Part shown: positions 11,417 through 22,422 of the stretch, piece by piece | Numbering within the stretch: the stretch's first letter is position 1 | How the letters are laid out: every line of letters starts with the position of its first letter | Assembly (NCBI GenBank): GCA_022393335.1 | Contig: JAJEKB010021117.1 | Coordinates: forward strand, 1,274,360-1,338,359 | Direction of reading: 5' to 3' | Length of the DNA: 64,000 bases | Source: Macrotrachela quadricornifera | Taxonomy: Eukaryota > Rotifera > Eurotatoria > Philodinida > Philodinidae | Program-made: the position numbers and the translations under genes | Notes under the pieces: model-generated | What the model was told of the DNA's origin: nothing | What the model saw: the letters and a program-made list of their open reading frames with translations, nothing else | The model's database searches: none

Positions 11417-12415
11417 CTAGAACTTATCATGATATTCAAAACGCCACTGTTTTCCAAAATAAATTGCTTTTACCATACGATATCGAGATGCTGCTTTATT
11501 CATTATCATTTTCATATTAACTTTTTTCTTTGACCAAAATTCACGTGTTTGAAATGTTTCTGCAATATCTTCATCAATTTCTCCAGCAAATTCGATAGTA
11601 AATTGTTTTAAATAAGGTAAATATTTTTCAATTAGTTCTTGCCATTGAGTACCATCGATGCATTCAGACTGTCGAGTATTGTTCCAATCAATATGAAATC
11701 GACGTAAACAAGGAAATAGTAAAAACATATGTTTTAATTCAATGAAATTCATTGAATAACTTATATGTAGTTCATGAACGTGTTTGATAACAAATTTCGA
11801 TAATACAGATCGATCATATATATATCCAAAATATTTTAAAGATCGAAGATTAGGTGTATTACTCTGAAGAAATTGACAAAAATTTTCTGACCAATTACAG
11901 TTAGTAATTGATAGATGACGAAGTTGTGGAAAAATAATTGAAATAATAGGAAAATTGTCGATGAAAAGAGGACATGATAATGATAAATTAACAAGTGAGG
12001 TGAATCGATAGCCATGTTTGGCTAAAACAAAATCGAATATAGAATGAGTAGATCTATCACTATAATTCGTTGTTCCGCATATATAGAAACATTTGATATG
12101 ATTATCGTCAGGTAAATGTCGCAATATTTCATTCACAGAACCCCAATTTAACGTGTTTATATGTATTGAACGAAGATTCTTTTTAACAGAAGATATAAAT
12201 TGTTCATTAATATTGATATTATTATAAGATGATAATATACGAATTTGTGATGGATTAACAAATGATACCAATGTATTCCAAACTGTTTCATCTTTCTTTG
12301 TTGAATCATAAAGAATATATAAATTAGCTGTTTTAAGAAGATNNNNNNNNNNAAAAATATCAAGTAATATTTCATCACTGAATGATTCTAATCGATTGAT
12401 ATTCAGAGAACACAT
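11417..12415 (-). CDS. F-box protein with leucine-rich-repeat-like body
   Basis: 332 codons in one exon, ending in TAG at 11417-11419. Residues 4-21 (LNINRLESFSDEILLDIF) are the first half of an F-box, the segment that binds SKP1 in SCF ubiquitin ligases. The second half is interrupted by a 10-base N run (12343-12352), so the true length is unknown. The body has irregular repeats of the type LRSLKYFGYIYDRSVL, LRHLSITNCNW and LHISYSMNFIELKHM, consistent with leucine-rich repeats that would choose the substrate. F-box/LRR genes of this kind are often multicopy in bdelloids (general knowledge). The substrate is unknown. Confidence 0.8.
   Translation of the reverse strand: MCSLNINRLESFSDEILLDIFXXXXLLKTANLYILYDSTKKDETVWNTLVSFVNPSQIRILSSYNNININEQFISSVKKNLRSIHINTLNWGSVNEILRHLPDDNHIKCFYICGTTNYSDRSTHSIFDFVLAKHGYRFTSLVNLSLSCPLFIDNFPIISIIFPQLRHLSITNCNWSENFCQFLQSNTPNLRSLKYFGYIYDRSVLSKFVIKHVHELHISYSMNFIELKHMFLLFPCLRRFHIDWNNTRQSECIDGTQWQELIEKYLPYLKQFTIEFAGEIDEDIAETFQTREFWSKKKVNMKMIMNKAASRYRMVKAIYFGKQWRFEYHDKF
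12343..12352. other. Assembly gap (10 N)
   Basis: Ten consecutive N bases lie inside the F-box coding exon. The reading frame appears to continue across it, but the true missing length cannot be known. Part of the F-box second half (helices 2-3) may be lost here. Confidence 0.99.
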
Positions 12416-12979
12416 TGTAATAAATGGTAAATCATATCGTTTTTTTCTTAACTATTTATATAAAAAGAATTGTAAAGAATTGCATCAGCACAATGCAAGT
12501 TTCACAACAGAACAGAAAAAACATGTCATATTGCTTCATTCAGTTTACCTCACCTGGATTAATGAATAATAATTTGTTTTTATAACGATTGTGTGTATAT
12601 TTTCTTTTTGGTATGGAATAATGTAGAAAAAAGATGTCCTACTATTGTGCTTCTTTTCAATATAAACTATGATTTGAAATTCATATAATCATGTGACTTT
12701 AATCAATAATATACATAGATTTTTTTGAATGAATCATTTTTAAATATCGACTAAATTTGAACTATAAATTGAAAAACCAAAGTTTTTATTATATGATAAA
12801 TATTATCGATTTAATCTTTTTGATAAAATATTTTTTTGACATTTTTTATTTTATTTTAAAATATCAAGATAAACACTACATATTATCACACTAAAAAATA
12901 CATTAGTATAATTCAATATATTTATATTAACAATTTTCATTATATTTTATTACATAAACAATACTAACAAACTATATAT
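12416..12979. other. Intergenic, no gene seen
   Basis: AT-rich spacer holding the promoter side of the F-box gene and the 3' flank of the rhamnosidase gene. Nothing else is identified. Confidence 0.6.
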
Positions 12980-15934
12980 TTATTTCCAATATGCAACAAA
13001 TTTGTATTCACCCGATGTTACTCTCAATGACATTACACCGTTTAATATATTTTCTTTCAAATCACTCACACCATCTATATCTTTTAATAATTTTAATTCA
13101 TCATTTATATCTCCTCTCATCCAAATAACTTCATCATCACATATCAATTTTATACATTGTCCTTTCTCAATTAATGAATCAAATGAAAGAATAGCATTCA
13201 TATTTGTTGGTATAACAATTGATAATGTCATAATATCTATTGATATTCTTGACCATTCAACATGAATTGATCCTTTAATAGTCATTACTTCAGCTTTAAT
13301 ATGAGTTAAAATATTAGCATTATAAGACATTCGAGGATAAATTGTAATTGTTTGAAGAGCATTCAATTCAATACCTGCTAAATATCGATAAAACCATGCA
13401 CCAATACTATTAAACATATGATGATTTAAAGATGCTGTTGCTCCTTCTGGTAATGTATTCCAAAGTTCCCATGTAGTTGTAGCATTCTGTATATCATTAT
13501 GAAACATATAACCATATGATGGATAAGATGTAGCTAAAGCAAGTTGTAAAGCTAAATCATGATGTCCTTCTTTTGATAATAGAGGATATAATGGAGCTAC
13601 ACTAACAATACCTCCAGTAAAATGACCAGTTGTAACAATATTATTAACTAATAAATTTAGTACAGATGTACGAAGTGATGTTGGAACGACATCAGGTAAA
13701 GCCAGTGCAAGTACATTCATTGCTTGACTATTGTCAATATAACCATCAACAGCTGAATTATAGAAGACACGATGAAATTCATCAGCTAATCGTTTATATA
13801 ATTGTGTATATTTTTGTACATTATCAGTATGATTAAGAATTTCACTCATATTTATAAATGTATGTACATCACGAAGATAAGCATAGGATGATACTAAAGA
13901 AGTGTTAGATGTTCCTTGTACTGTTGCCCAATCACCCCAATAATAATACATTTTAGCTAATCCTGTTTTTTGATATTGATTAGTTAAACAATCAATCCAT
14001 GCTTGAATACTTTTATAATATTTTTCAATGATAGTTATATCACCAGTATGTTCATATAAATACCATGTTATTGTTACATATGCTGTACCCCAATTTGGAT
14101 CAGCAGGACTAAAACCAACTGTAAATGGTACTGTATCACTAATTGCACCATCAGGTGATTGATTATCTGATATCATTGTTAAAAAATTAAGATAAAAATT
14201 AATATAATCAAAATTAAATAATGTTTCATCAATACTAAGTCCAGCATCACCCATCCATCCACGTCTTTCATTTCTTTGTGGACAATCAGTTGGTAATGAC
14301 ATTGAATTACTTAATTGTGACCATAATATATTATGTTGAATTTGATTTAATATATCACTACTACTTGTAAAATTACCAATAAATCTTGTTTCACTATGAG
14401 CATTATAACATTCAATATTATCTTTATTAATATTATCATATCCATTAACTAATAAATATCGAAAACCATGATAAGTAAATAATGGTTCAAATGTTTCATT
14501 GCCTGTTCCATTTAATATTACTGTATCCATTACAGCTATGTTAGCTAAATTTTCATAATATATTCCACCAAAATTAATTCCATTTTGACCACGGGAATAT
14601 CGAAGTTCTGCATACCGAAGTTGTATAATTGTAGATTTTCGAGCATTAAGTGAGGATAATTTACACCAACCGGCAAAATTTTGACCAAGATCAAATACTT
14701 GTCCATTAACTGAATCTTGTGAAATAGGTTTGAGCACACCACCATCTGTTAAGCTAGCACCATTTACTCCAGCAACATTTCCCAATCGACCTGATGTTGC
14801 AATATGTAATGCATCAGGACCAATACGAATAGGATCCATTAATTGCAAGGATAACTGACCTCCGGCTGCAAAATCGACAGGTGATGGTAAAATAGAAGCA
14901 TTAATCCATAAGGAATAAGGATCCGTAAAGTTGGCACATGACCAACAAGAACGTACTGCTCGAAGATCCATAGTTGTACCCATATAAACAGAATCATAAC
15001 GATGTTCACCTTCTCGACCTAACCAAGATGAATCAGTAACAATAGATTGATTTGTACCGTCTGTATAAAGAATATTTAACTGCATTAATACGCGTGGTAC
15101 ACCATATTGTTCGGAAAGATCAGGACGTGCACCTGGACCAATGACCCATTGTTGACGATTGTACCAACCTTGACCTAACATAATACCAATACCTTTAGGT
15201 CCAGTAGTATTAAATACACCAGTTAAATCATATGAAGTATAAAGTGTTCTTTGTTGATATGTTGTCCATCCAACATCTAATCGTCGACTTTTATCAATCA
15301 ATTCACCTTCAATATACAATTGATAATAACCTATACCACTGATATAAGCAGTAGCAGATTGAATTGTAGTAGATTTTATAACAGCAATAGTTCGTAACTG
15401 ATTCATATTGATATAATTACTACCAATCCATTCACCTAACCAATCAGCTTTTGAAAAGAGTGCAGTACGAAAATAACCAGTATACCAATGACTCTCATGT
15501 TGTTTAGTATAGTATTTGATAGTAAATATGTAACGTGTATCAGATGTTAATGGTATACCCGCATAAAGAATATGTGTAGAAGAAGATGAACGTACATAAC
15601 CACTATTCCAAACGACTTGATTAGTAACAAGGGTAGTAACAAGAATATGATATGCAACTTGTTCAATATCTCTAATCAAGTGCCCATTAATATCCTGTTG
15701 ATGAGTTAATTGCCATGAAAAATGTGGTGTTTGTATATCAATCACAATATCCGAATGTATATCTACATCAATATGTTGTATACGTACATGATGAGGTATA
15801 ATAAGTGGTGGTGAAGAGGATAATGTATTAAATGTATTAGAATTTGAAAGATCATTACTGTTACTCAAAACAAAAAGCAACAGCAAAGTAAACAGTAACA
15901 GTATGAAAGAAAAATGAAGCGAACACGACAACAT
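12980..15934 (-). CDS. Secreted GH78 alpha-L-rhamnosidase
   Basis: 984 aa in a single exon. An N-terminal hydrophobic signal sequence (about residues 7-24) is followed by a Bac_rhamnosid-like beta domain (HFSWQLTHQ, WLGEWIGS, IGIMLGQGWYNRQ, DSSWLGREG), a carbohydrate-binding-like segment (VFDLGQNFAGWC near 418), the (alpha/alpha)6 catalytic barrel and a C-terminal beta domain. The barrel has the family hallmark DCPQRNERRGWMGDAG at about 550-565, containing the acidic catalytic region, and TTWELWNTLPEGATASLNHH, where the general base Glu of GH78 sits. The enzyme would remove terminal L-rhamnose from plant, algal or bacterial polysaccharides and glycosides outside the cell. GH78 is rare in animals and common in bacteria and fungi. 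With no intron, this supports horizontal acquisition (inference). Codon use is AT-rich like its neighbours, so the gene looks ameliorated. Confidence 0.93.
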   Translation of the reverse strand: MLSCSLHFSFILLLFTLLLLFVLSNSNDLSNSNTFNTLSSSPPLIIPHHVRIQHIDVDIHSDIVIDIQTPHFSWQLTHQQDINGHLIRDIEQVAYHILVTTLVTNQVVWNSGYVRSSSSTHILYAGIPLTSDTRYIFTIKYYTKQHESHWYTGYFRTALFSKADWLGEWIGSNYINMNQLRTIAVIKSTTIQSATAYISGIGYYQLYIEGELIDKSRRLDVGWTTYQQRTLYTSYDLTGVFNTTGPKGIGIMLGQGWYNRQQWVIGPGARPDLSEQYGVPRVLMQLNILYTDGTNQSIVTDSSWLGREGEHRYDSVYMGTTMDLRAVRSCWSCANFTDPYSLWINASILPSPVDFAAGGQLSLQLMDPIRIGPDALHIATSGRLGNVAGVNGASLTDGGVLKPISQDSVNGQVFDLGQNFAGWCKLSSLNARKSTIIQLRYAELRYSRGQNGINFGGIYYENLANIAVMDTVILNGTGNETFEPLFTYHGFRYLLVNGYDNINKDNIECYNAHSETRFIGNFTSSSDILNQIQHNILWSQLSNSMSLPTDCPQRNERRGWMGDAGLSIDETLFNFDYINFYLNFLTMISDNQSPDGAISDTVPFTVGFSPADPNWGTAYVTITWYLYEHTGDITIIEKYYKSIQAWIDCLTNQYQKTGLAKMYYYWGDWATVQGTSNTSLVSSYAYLRDVHTFINMSEILNHTDNVQKYTQLYKRLADEFHRVFYNSAVDGYIDNSQAMNVLALALPDVVPTSLRTSVLNLLVNNIVTTGHFTGGIVSVAPLYPLLSKEGHHDLALQLALATSYPSYGYMFHNDIQNATTTWELWNTLPEGATASLNHHMFNSIGAWFYRYLAGIELNALQTITIYPRMSYNANILTHIKAEVMTIKGSIHVEWSRISIDIMTLSIVIPTNMNAILSFDSLIEKGQCIKLICDDEVIWMRGDINDELKLLKDIDGVSDLKENILNGVMSLRVTSGEYKFVAYWK

Positions 15935-17232
15935 TTTTTATTAAATAAATCAGTAAGTGAAATGTGGAGTAGCAATGGGTAGGGTAGTCAAGAGAGTATG
16001 TAAGGCAAGATGAGGAGACAATGCAACTGGTGGCTGCTTATTATTTACCTTTTTTTCTTAGCCGCACACAACACAGACGTCGTGTTACTGCGATAAAAAA
16101 AAGAAAGAAATAAAAACAGTTCATTGACGATGTTAACATCAGCCACAGCGAGGCACCTGTATTACTCACAGTTAACAAACAAAGATGGATCTGTGACGCC
16201 ATCTATATTTTAAAAAACATCAATCATATAATCAGCAAATCATACTTTCACACATGTGTATTCTTTACTTATTGTTTTTGATAATTGATATGCTTTTTCA
16301 ATTTTTTTCACTATTATACTCATAAAAATTGTTCGAACAAAACGTGTTTATTGTAAACTTTGTGATGAAGTTTTTGGCTGATATTTGTACATCTTCAATT
16401 TTCTGCGAATAGAATCAAAATACAACACGATAGTATCATGTAAATAGATATGCTATATTTTAGAATCATTCAGGAAAAGATAATGTAGACAAGACAAAAT
16501 TTTTATCTTAATGAAGTTTAATATATTAGAAATTGAGAAAAACATAAAACGTAAAAGACTTTTAGATGCGGTTCTCGAATTCAGTTTTTTACAGTCGTTC
16601 TTTAGCTCTATATGATAAAAATTGTCGATTTGATAACAAGAGCTAACCATAAATATAACATGAGTTTCAATGTAAAAACTTAGTTTATTCAAAAAGAACG
16701 ATATAGAGAGTGCTTTATCTTCAATGGTAATCAAGTTCTTATATTCCAAAGTAGAAAGAATTACTCATCTTTGTTAGTACTTGAAGATGATTGAGATGAA
16801 GATGACGAACGAAGAGATAAGTTAATACAAGTAGTGTATGAGTTCAAAAGCATAAATTTAGTTAATATAGAAGCTCAATGATCATTAGAATATCCTAAAA
16901 GTTTCAACCAAAAAGAATATTTTTCTTTCTGAGGATATTGGATTTTTAAAAATACTCATCTGCTACGAACAGGTCATAAAAATTGAATTCACTTGAAAAT
17001 TTATTATCTAAAAAAAGGGATCCTTAATTTATTTAAATCTCTTTAGGTTTTTTACTATCTCAATATACTCGTTCGAATGAAATATAAATGAAACAAAAAG
17101 AAAGATGATACGTCGGATGGATTTCTTGTAAACACTACAGATTATTGATGACTTAAGTTATATTTATTTATTCGTTTATCAAATTTTTTCCACAATTATT
17201 CTCTCATAATACAAATCTTGAATATTTATTCA
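15935..17232. other. Intergenic, no gene seen
   Basis: Contains the upstream flank of the rhamnosidase gene, slightly less AT-rich near 16000-16200, and scattered short frames. The 98-codon minus frame at 16453-16749 has no signal, domain or splice support. Confidence 0.55.
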
Positions 17233-17676
17233 TCACCATTTAGTTGTATTCGATGCCCATATTGGTTGATGTTGTCCATCATAAAGAACAAGATTTCGAT
17301 CAATTTGCATAATAAGATGATATGGTTTGATACCTTTGCCTGCTGTACGAGTACTCCATATCTGTTTATTATTGACATCACGAATAACCAAATTACCATT
17401 CTCTAGCATTATTAAACGATATGGTCGTTCACCTTTATCAGCAGAATTAGAGCTCCATTGTGCGTTTACTGGACTAAAATCTCGTGATGTATAAACAACT
17501 AAATTACCATCTCGTTGCATAATAGCAAAATATGCATCATTTGTCGAACGTAAATATACTTCTTGATACAAAGTAACACCATTTTGAAGTGTATCTGAAG
17601 AATAGATTCTTGAAAACATTTTACTAGAACAACCAGTGATGATGAATAACAGAAAATAAATAAAGAATGTGTTCAT
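17233..17676 (-). CDS. Secreted bulb-type (mannose-binding) lectin
   Basis: 147 aa, single exon. A short hydrophobic leader ends near TGCSS (Cys16). The rest is one B-lectin beta-prism II domain. The mannose-binding signature QxDxNxVxY is intact at residues 54-62 (QRDGNLVVY) and 124-132 (QIDRNLVLY). The middle copy at 91-99 (LENGNLVIR) has lost the Gln, Asp and Tyr, so two of the three sites should bind. WSSNSADKG and WSTRTAGKG are the conserved Trp loops. Such lectins are common in plants, bacteria and fungi, and sporadic in animals. In bdelloids they are plausibly acquired genes used for agglutination or recognition of microbes (inference). A (TA)n run lies about 20 bases upstream. Confidence 0.9.
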   Translation of the reverse strand: MNTFFIYFLLFIITGCSSKMFSRIYSSDTLQNGVTLYQEVYLRSTNDAYFAIMQRDGNLVVYTSRDFSPVNAQWSSNSADKGERPYRLIMLENGNLVIRDVNNKQIWSTRTAGKGIKPYHLIMQIDRNLVLYDGQHQPIWASNTTKW

Positions 17677-17694
17677 ATCGATTCTTCAATAAAG

Positions 17695-17714
17695 TTATAT
17701 ATATATATATATAT
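17695..17714. repeat. (TA)n microsatellite
   Basis: About ten AT/TA dinucleotides directly upstream of the lectin start codon, in its promoter or 5'UTR. Confidence 0.9.
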
Positions 17715-19269
17715 TTCTTCTTTTTGATGATCTAAAACGAAAAATATAGATCTAGTTGAAAAGAGAAAATATACTCTAGATTTAATGCTTCAATAATTAT
17801 CATTTCAAATAAACTCTCTTTTTGCAGAATTTTTAGTGTATCAGCTATTTTTATCAGTAATCTTTCTGTACAATGGTCACGTTCGAACCTATCGTGTTCA
17901 TCTAATTCAAAAAATGCTTTGGTGACAAAAAAAATAAATCACCGATTCATAGTTAAACATGCAACGATTATCACCAATGCTCATATTTTGTTACTTATTC
18001 GTCTTTAATATCGTTGATTATTAGCCTACATTTGAATGCAAACAATCCATACCGGGAACCACTCATTTATAGCAACAATCAGTGTTCCCATGCCGTTCAA
18101 TCTTTGGCACGATATATGATACGTGAAGTGCACAATTATTAAGGTCTTACAAAATAAATTACTCAGATTTGATTTATCACAATTGTAACACGATATTGAC
18201 AATTATGACGATAGAAGAAAATTTTATTTTTCAAGGTTACTTCTCGTCTCACTTGTCAGTATTTCATAAAATACTATTTTGATGACTGTAATAAACATTA
18301 TTAGAAAGCAACAATAACGAGAAAGAATTTCTCAGTCTAAAGCTAATTTATTGGTCTTGCCAGTACAAAATGAAGGAATGTTCTGTATTCTCATTCGATT
18401 GGATATTGTCACTTTGTGAAGTAAGCATGTACAAAGTCGGTAAAAACGTTTTTCTAAGGAGGTAACACTATTGTTTTAAGAGTTATTAAATTCTTTTTAC
18501 GCCATTTTTTTAAGATAGAAATTGTAATAAACTATTTTGAAAATCCTAAAACTGTTAAAAAGTTCGTTTTTTTATTAATTTTACTGCAAAAGCCGCTTCG
18601 AAATGTATTTATTACATGCCGCTTTTCACGCTGGCACTGATGACTATATCTAGAAGCGTCTTTGTTGGTAGAAATAATAAAATATGCTAAATCTATTGAA
18701 AAATCGAATGTTTTTTCGATATAAAGAAAACAAATTTCTTAACATTTTTTATGTTTAAAGAATGGTATAAAAAATTTTAATATAAATAATTTCGTAGAGC
18801 TTGATCGGCTTTATCGATCCATGCAAATATGTGAAAATTTTTTAAGTTCGACATTAAAAGATTTTAATAACTCTTACGATTAAATATCAATAAATCTCAT
18901 TTTCGACACACTTCAATCTAGTATAAAATTAGTTATGTCTGTCGTTTCAAATAATAGTATTACTCCTCAGGAGAAATATTTTTACCCACTCTGTACATAA
19001 TACATCCGTATTCATGTAGTTTTCTGTTTGTCGTACATATACGATACCTTGCGATTGATGTGAAAGCAAATATATAACCGTGTGTTACTGTACATCATGT
19101 TAATATTCATCTACTTGAAAACTTATTGATACATCGTAAAAATAATTAATTAACTGAACATTAGTTTAACTCTAATAAGAAATCTTTTGTAAGATGAGAA
19201 AAAAAAACATGAAATAGAATCTTCATGTTGAATATTCTACTGATAATTCATGATATTTATCATACTTCC
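17715..19269. other. Intergenic, no gene seen
   Basis: AT-rich, with no frame longer than about 60 codons that carries a recognisable motif. No repeat was resolved by eye. Confidence 0.5.
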
Positions 19270-19897
19270 TAACGAGTGCGTCAGGTATAATGGTTGCATT
19301 TTGCATTTCAAATTTGATTTACTTAATATATTGTATTAATAAAGCAAAATATACCAACAGATGCAGCGTGATAAACTCTACAATTTACACAAGACCGCTT
19401 TTTCTCCTACCTACAGTTTTTGATTTCAACATGGTCAACATTTTCAAGGGTTAAATTTTAACTATGCGAAAATGATGATTTTTGGTACATCATGAAATTT
19501 TTTTTTATTCTAGTCCCTTTGACTTTTATCGATTGTGAAAACAAAAAATACAACTGTAAGAAAAACTCTCTCATGCAAATTGAAGAGCTTTTCACGCTGC
19601 ATCTTTTGACGTAATCTGGTTTTTCAGTAAAACATATTAGGTGATGAAAAGATGAAATAGTAAACAAACGAACTTGTCAGTACAAAAAAGTAACATTTTC
19701 GCACGGTTAAAATTTAACCCTTGAAAATGTTGACCATTTTGAAATCAAAAAGTGCAGGTAGGGAAGAAGCGGTCCTGCGTAAATTGTAGAGCTTATCAAG
19801 CTGCGTCTGCTGATATATTTTGTTTTATTAACACAATATACTAAGTAAATCAAAGTTGAAATGCAAAATGCAGCCATTATACCTGGCGCATCCGTTA
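19270..19897. repeat. Long foldback element B1
   Basis: Near-perfect inverted arms. The left end TAACGAGTGCGTCAGGTATA (19270) pairs with TATACCTGGCGCATCCGTTA (ending 19897). Inside, GGTTGCATTTTGCATTTCAA pairs with TTGAAATGCAAAATGCAGCC, and TTTTCAAGGGTTAAATTTTAAC pairs with its inverse around 19690-19730. The arms run about 190-200 bases around a loop near 19480-19680. The two minus/plus short frames inside are mirror products of the arms, not genes. Confidence 0.88.
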
Positions 19898-19899
19898 TC

Positions 19900-20409
19900 T
19901 GATTTTTTTTTTATTAGTATTTACGAAATTTCAATCGGAAAAAGTTGGGATGTAGTTAAAAATAATAACATAGTTGAGATCAGTATCAAACGCTGCATCG
20001 ATTTATATATATGTTTCAGAGTTTTATTTATCAACTCTTCTTTTTGCGAAAACTTTATCTGAGGTTCCCCGCAGGGTTCCAGCCAAAATATGCATTTAAT
20101 TACAAAATTATTTAAATAGTGAAAAACAAGTTCTGAGGTTATAAAATGTTAATAGAGCATATAAGGACACGTGACTGAAATAATCGAAACAATAAAAATG
20201 ATTTTGTAGTTAATTGCATATTTTGACTGGGCCCTGAGGGGGACATTCCAGGTAAATTTTTCGAGAAGAAAAAGTTGATAAAAAAAATAGCTGTTAAACA
20301 CATATCAATTGATGCAGCTTTTGATGCTGATTTCAACTATGTTATTATTTTTGACTACAACCCAACTTTTTCCGGTTGAAATTTGTTAAATACTAGTCAA
20401 AAAAATCTA
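19900..20409. repeat. Long foldback element B2, abutting B1
   Basis: The left arm (CTGATTTTTTTTTTATTAGT, then TTTCAATCGGAAAAAGTTGG, then AATAATAACATAGTTGA) is answered by the inverse of each at 20320-20409 (TCAACTATGTTATTATT, CCAACTTTTTCCGGTTGAAA, ACTAGTCAAAAAAATC). Arms exceed 200 bases, with the turn near 20110-20170. It begins two bases after B1 ends, so the two hairpins sit back to back. Confidence 0.85.
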
Positions 20410-21339
20410 TACAGTCGATAAGATTCCGCCGAAAAATGAAATATCAAATCAATGAGTTATCAAAGTGAAACATAGAGAATTCAATGCAATTTTTGACGCT
20501 CTTTCGGAATCTAGAGTCAAAAAAATATCGAGACTCAGCGCATTTGAGAAGATATGAAGAAAACATCTTTACACACTGTTTGATAGAGCAAAACATTCTC
20601 TATCTTTTGAGATATCACAATAAAAATTATAAGTGTTGGAGGAGAAATTGATGAAATAGCACCAAAATGAAAATTTCGATACTTTGACTCAATATCACGG
20701 AGATGCATCGCAGTGTTATCTTTATAACTCGTGAGGAATTAATGGGAATGACTGAAATTTGGGACTTGTAGGTTTTCAAGCATGATCTTTCGCGTTATGA
20801 AATTGAGTTGTGTTTTTAAAATTTGCCATATGTCCGTGCCGACGGTCTTTTTATGGACGTTCTTCTAAGAAGATTTCGAAAATCAGTTAAACTTTCTTAA
20901 ACTTAGCAACATGTCCTTTTTAATGTACTCAAATACATTTCAATATGTCATCTATTACTGATACATTCCTTCTTTCCTCTTCATCTTTTATATGATTTTT
21001 CTTTCTCAGTTACTGTCTAATATATATATGTATAGATTTTCTCTCGTTGAAGGAAGATAACGTATGTGCGAGTTAGTGTTTTATTTGTACATAAATGGTA
21101 ATGATACATGTCAGCATATTTTGACTTAAGAATGCTTCAAGAAAAGGAGATTAAAATGAGTAAATTAACATAAAATGAAATAATAAGTACATGATCAATG
21201 AAAAAAACCAACTGGAAGTTTAAAAAACATTCAAATGACAATTAAATAAAATAATCTTTTGTATACATTCAAAAGTTTAAACTGAGAAAACAAAAATTCG
21301 TAATAAAATTATATATACATCAAAAAATGCATGAAAAGC
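20410..21339. other. Intergenic, no gene seen
   Basis: Downstream side of the M35 protease gene. No reading frame with recognisable content. Possible further decayed repeats, not resolved. Confidence 0.5.
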
Positions 21340-22422
21340 CTATTTCAACGCTGGATTATTCTCCGCAAAATATTGATGACTGTCGGCGTTACCGAGTGCT
21401 TTGGTAGGACTACTTCTGGCCAAAGATTTGCATGAACTTTGTCCATAGGCATAATCGTCAGTATCAGCCACGTTTGAAAAATGTGATGTTTCATGAATTA
21501 ATGTACCGCCCATGGAATCTGTACCTCTCACCGATGATTTCCAGAATACGGGGCACAAATATATCACATAAGGTTGATTTGGATAAACGTAAGCATATAT
21601 GTTTGCTTGATTGCATGTACAGTCAAATTTCATGGACTGAGTATTAAAGACCGAATTAATACTAGTAAAATGTGATTTCAACGTGTTCTTATTATTGACT
21701 GAATACGTGCCAAACCAAGTTGTATATCGTGCCGTACCTGCTGAGTTAAGTGTTGATAGATATTGCAATGTACTACTAGAATAACTTGTTGCCGATTTGA
21801 TTGCAGAACCTATCTGGGTTTTATGAATTGAATTACAACCGTTGTATGTATATGTGGCCGCCTTCACTTGTGCATTGACTTGAACACTTTTTTCAATAAG
21901 TGCATTACGACGACCTACGACAAATAATGCAGCTGCATTAGACTGCAAAATGGTCTCATCGGTTGCATTAGACGATGTATTGTCGATTCCTTGTTTACGA
22001 GACGATTTGAAGAGCGTGGGACCAGCATAGACTTTAAATTGAACGACATAACTGCCAGTCTCAGTCATGTTATATACCGAAGATAACAGGACGCGAGTGC
22101 TCACATTTTTACCGGACTGTACAGAAATCATATTTTTAGCTGTGGGTGCCTGTCGTTTGACCAAAGGACCAACATATTCGACGCTTTGACCATCTCGAGT
22201 AATTTCGAATAATTGATCCATTAGTTCGTCCTTAGGTAAGTACCAATCATAAATGGAAACAGTATCAGGTCCTGCATTCTTATAATTCAGAATGACTTCT
22301 ACATTCTGTTTTTCACTATAACCTAAGCGGGTTGGAACTACGGTGACATACAAATTCTCAGCATAGCCATGAGCCACAATAATAATAAATGTAATGTAAG
22401 CAATGATCCATCCTTGATGCAT
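21340..22422 (-). CDS. Secreted M35 aspzincin metalloendopeptidase
   Basis: 360 aa, one exon. Residues 1-21 form a signal peptide. A beta-rich propeptide follows to about 175 (LYVTVVPTRLGYSEKQNVEV...). The catalytic domain starts near YNGCNSIHKTQ (192) and carries the zinc motif HETSH at 310-314 plus the aspzincin third-ligand motif DTDDYAYG at 320-327 (Asp323 the likely ligand). Cysteines at 196, 268, 270, 290 and 331 fit the disulfides of deuterolysin and peptidyl-Lys metalloendopeptidases. The enzyme would be exported as a zymogen and cut proteins outside the cell or in the gut. The family is typical of fungi and proteobacteria. Lack of introns and scattered animal occurrence suggest horizontal acquisition (inference). 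The active site is complete, so it is probably functional. Confidence 0.94.
   Translation of the reverse strand: MHQGWIIAYITFIIIVAHGYAENLYVTVVPTRLGYSEKQNVEVILNYKNAGPDTVSIYDWYLPKDELMDQLFEITRDGQSVEYVGPLVKRQAPTAKNMISVQSGKNVSTRVLLSSVYNMTETGSYVVQFKVYAGPTLFKSSRKQGIDNTSSNATDETILQSNAAALFVVGRRNALIEKSVQVNAQVKAATYTYNGCNSIHKTQIGSAIKSATSYSSSTLQYLSTLNSAGTARYTTWFGTYSVNNKNTLKSHFTSINSVFNTQSMKFDCTCNQANIYAYVYPNQPYVIYLCPVFWKSSVRGTDSMGGTLIHETSHFSNVADTDDYAYGQSSCKSLARSSPTKALGNADSHQYFAENNPALK

Noticed and set aside
17870..17900. GTTCGAACC resembling a tRNA B box
   Set aside because: No A box or cloverleaf partner at the right distance on either strand.
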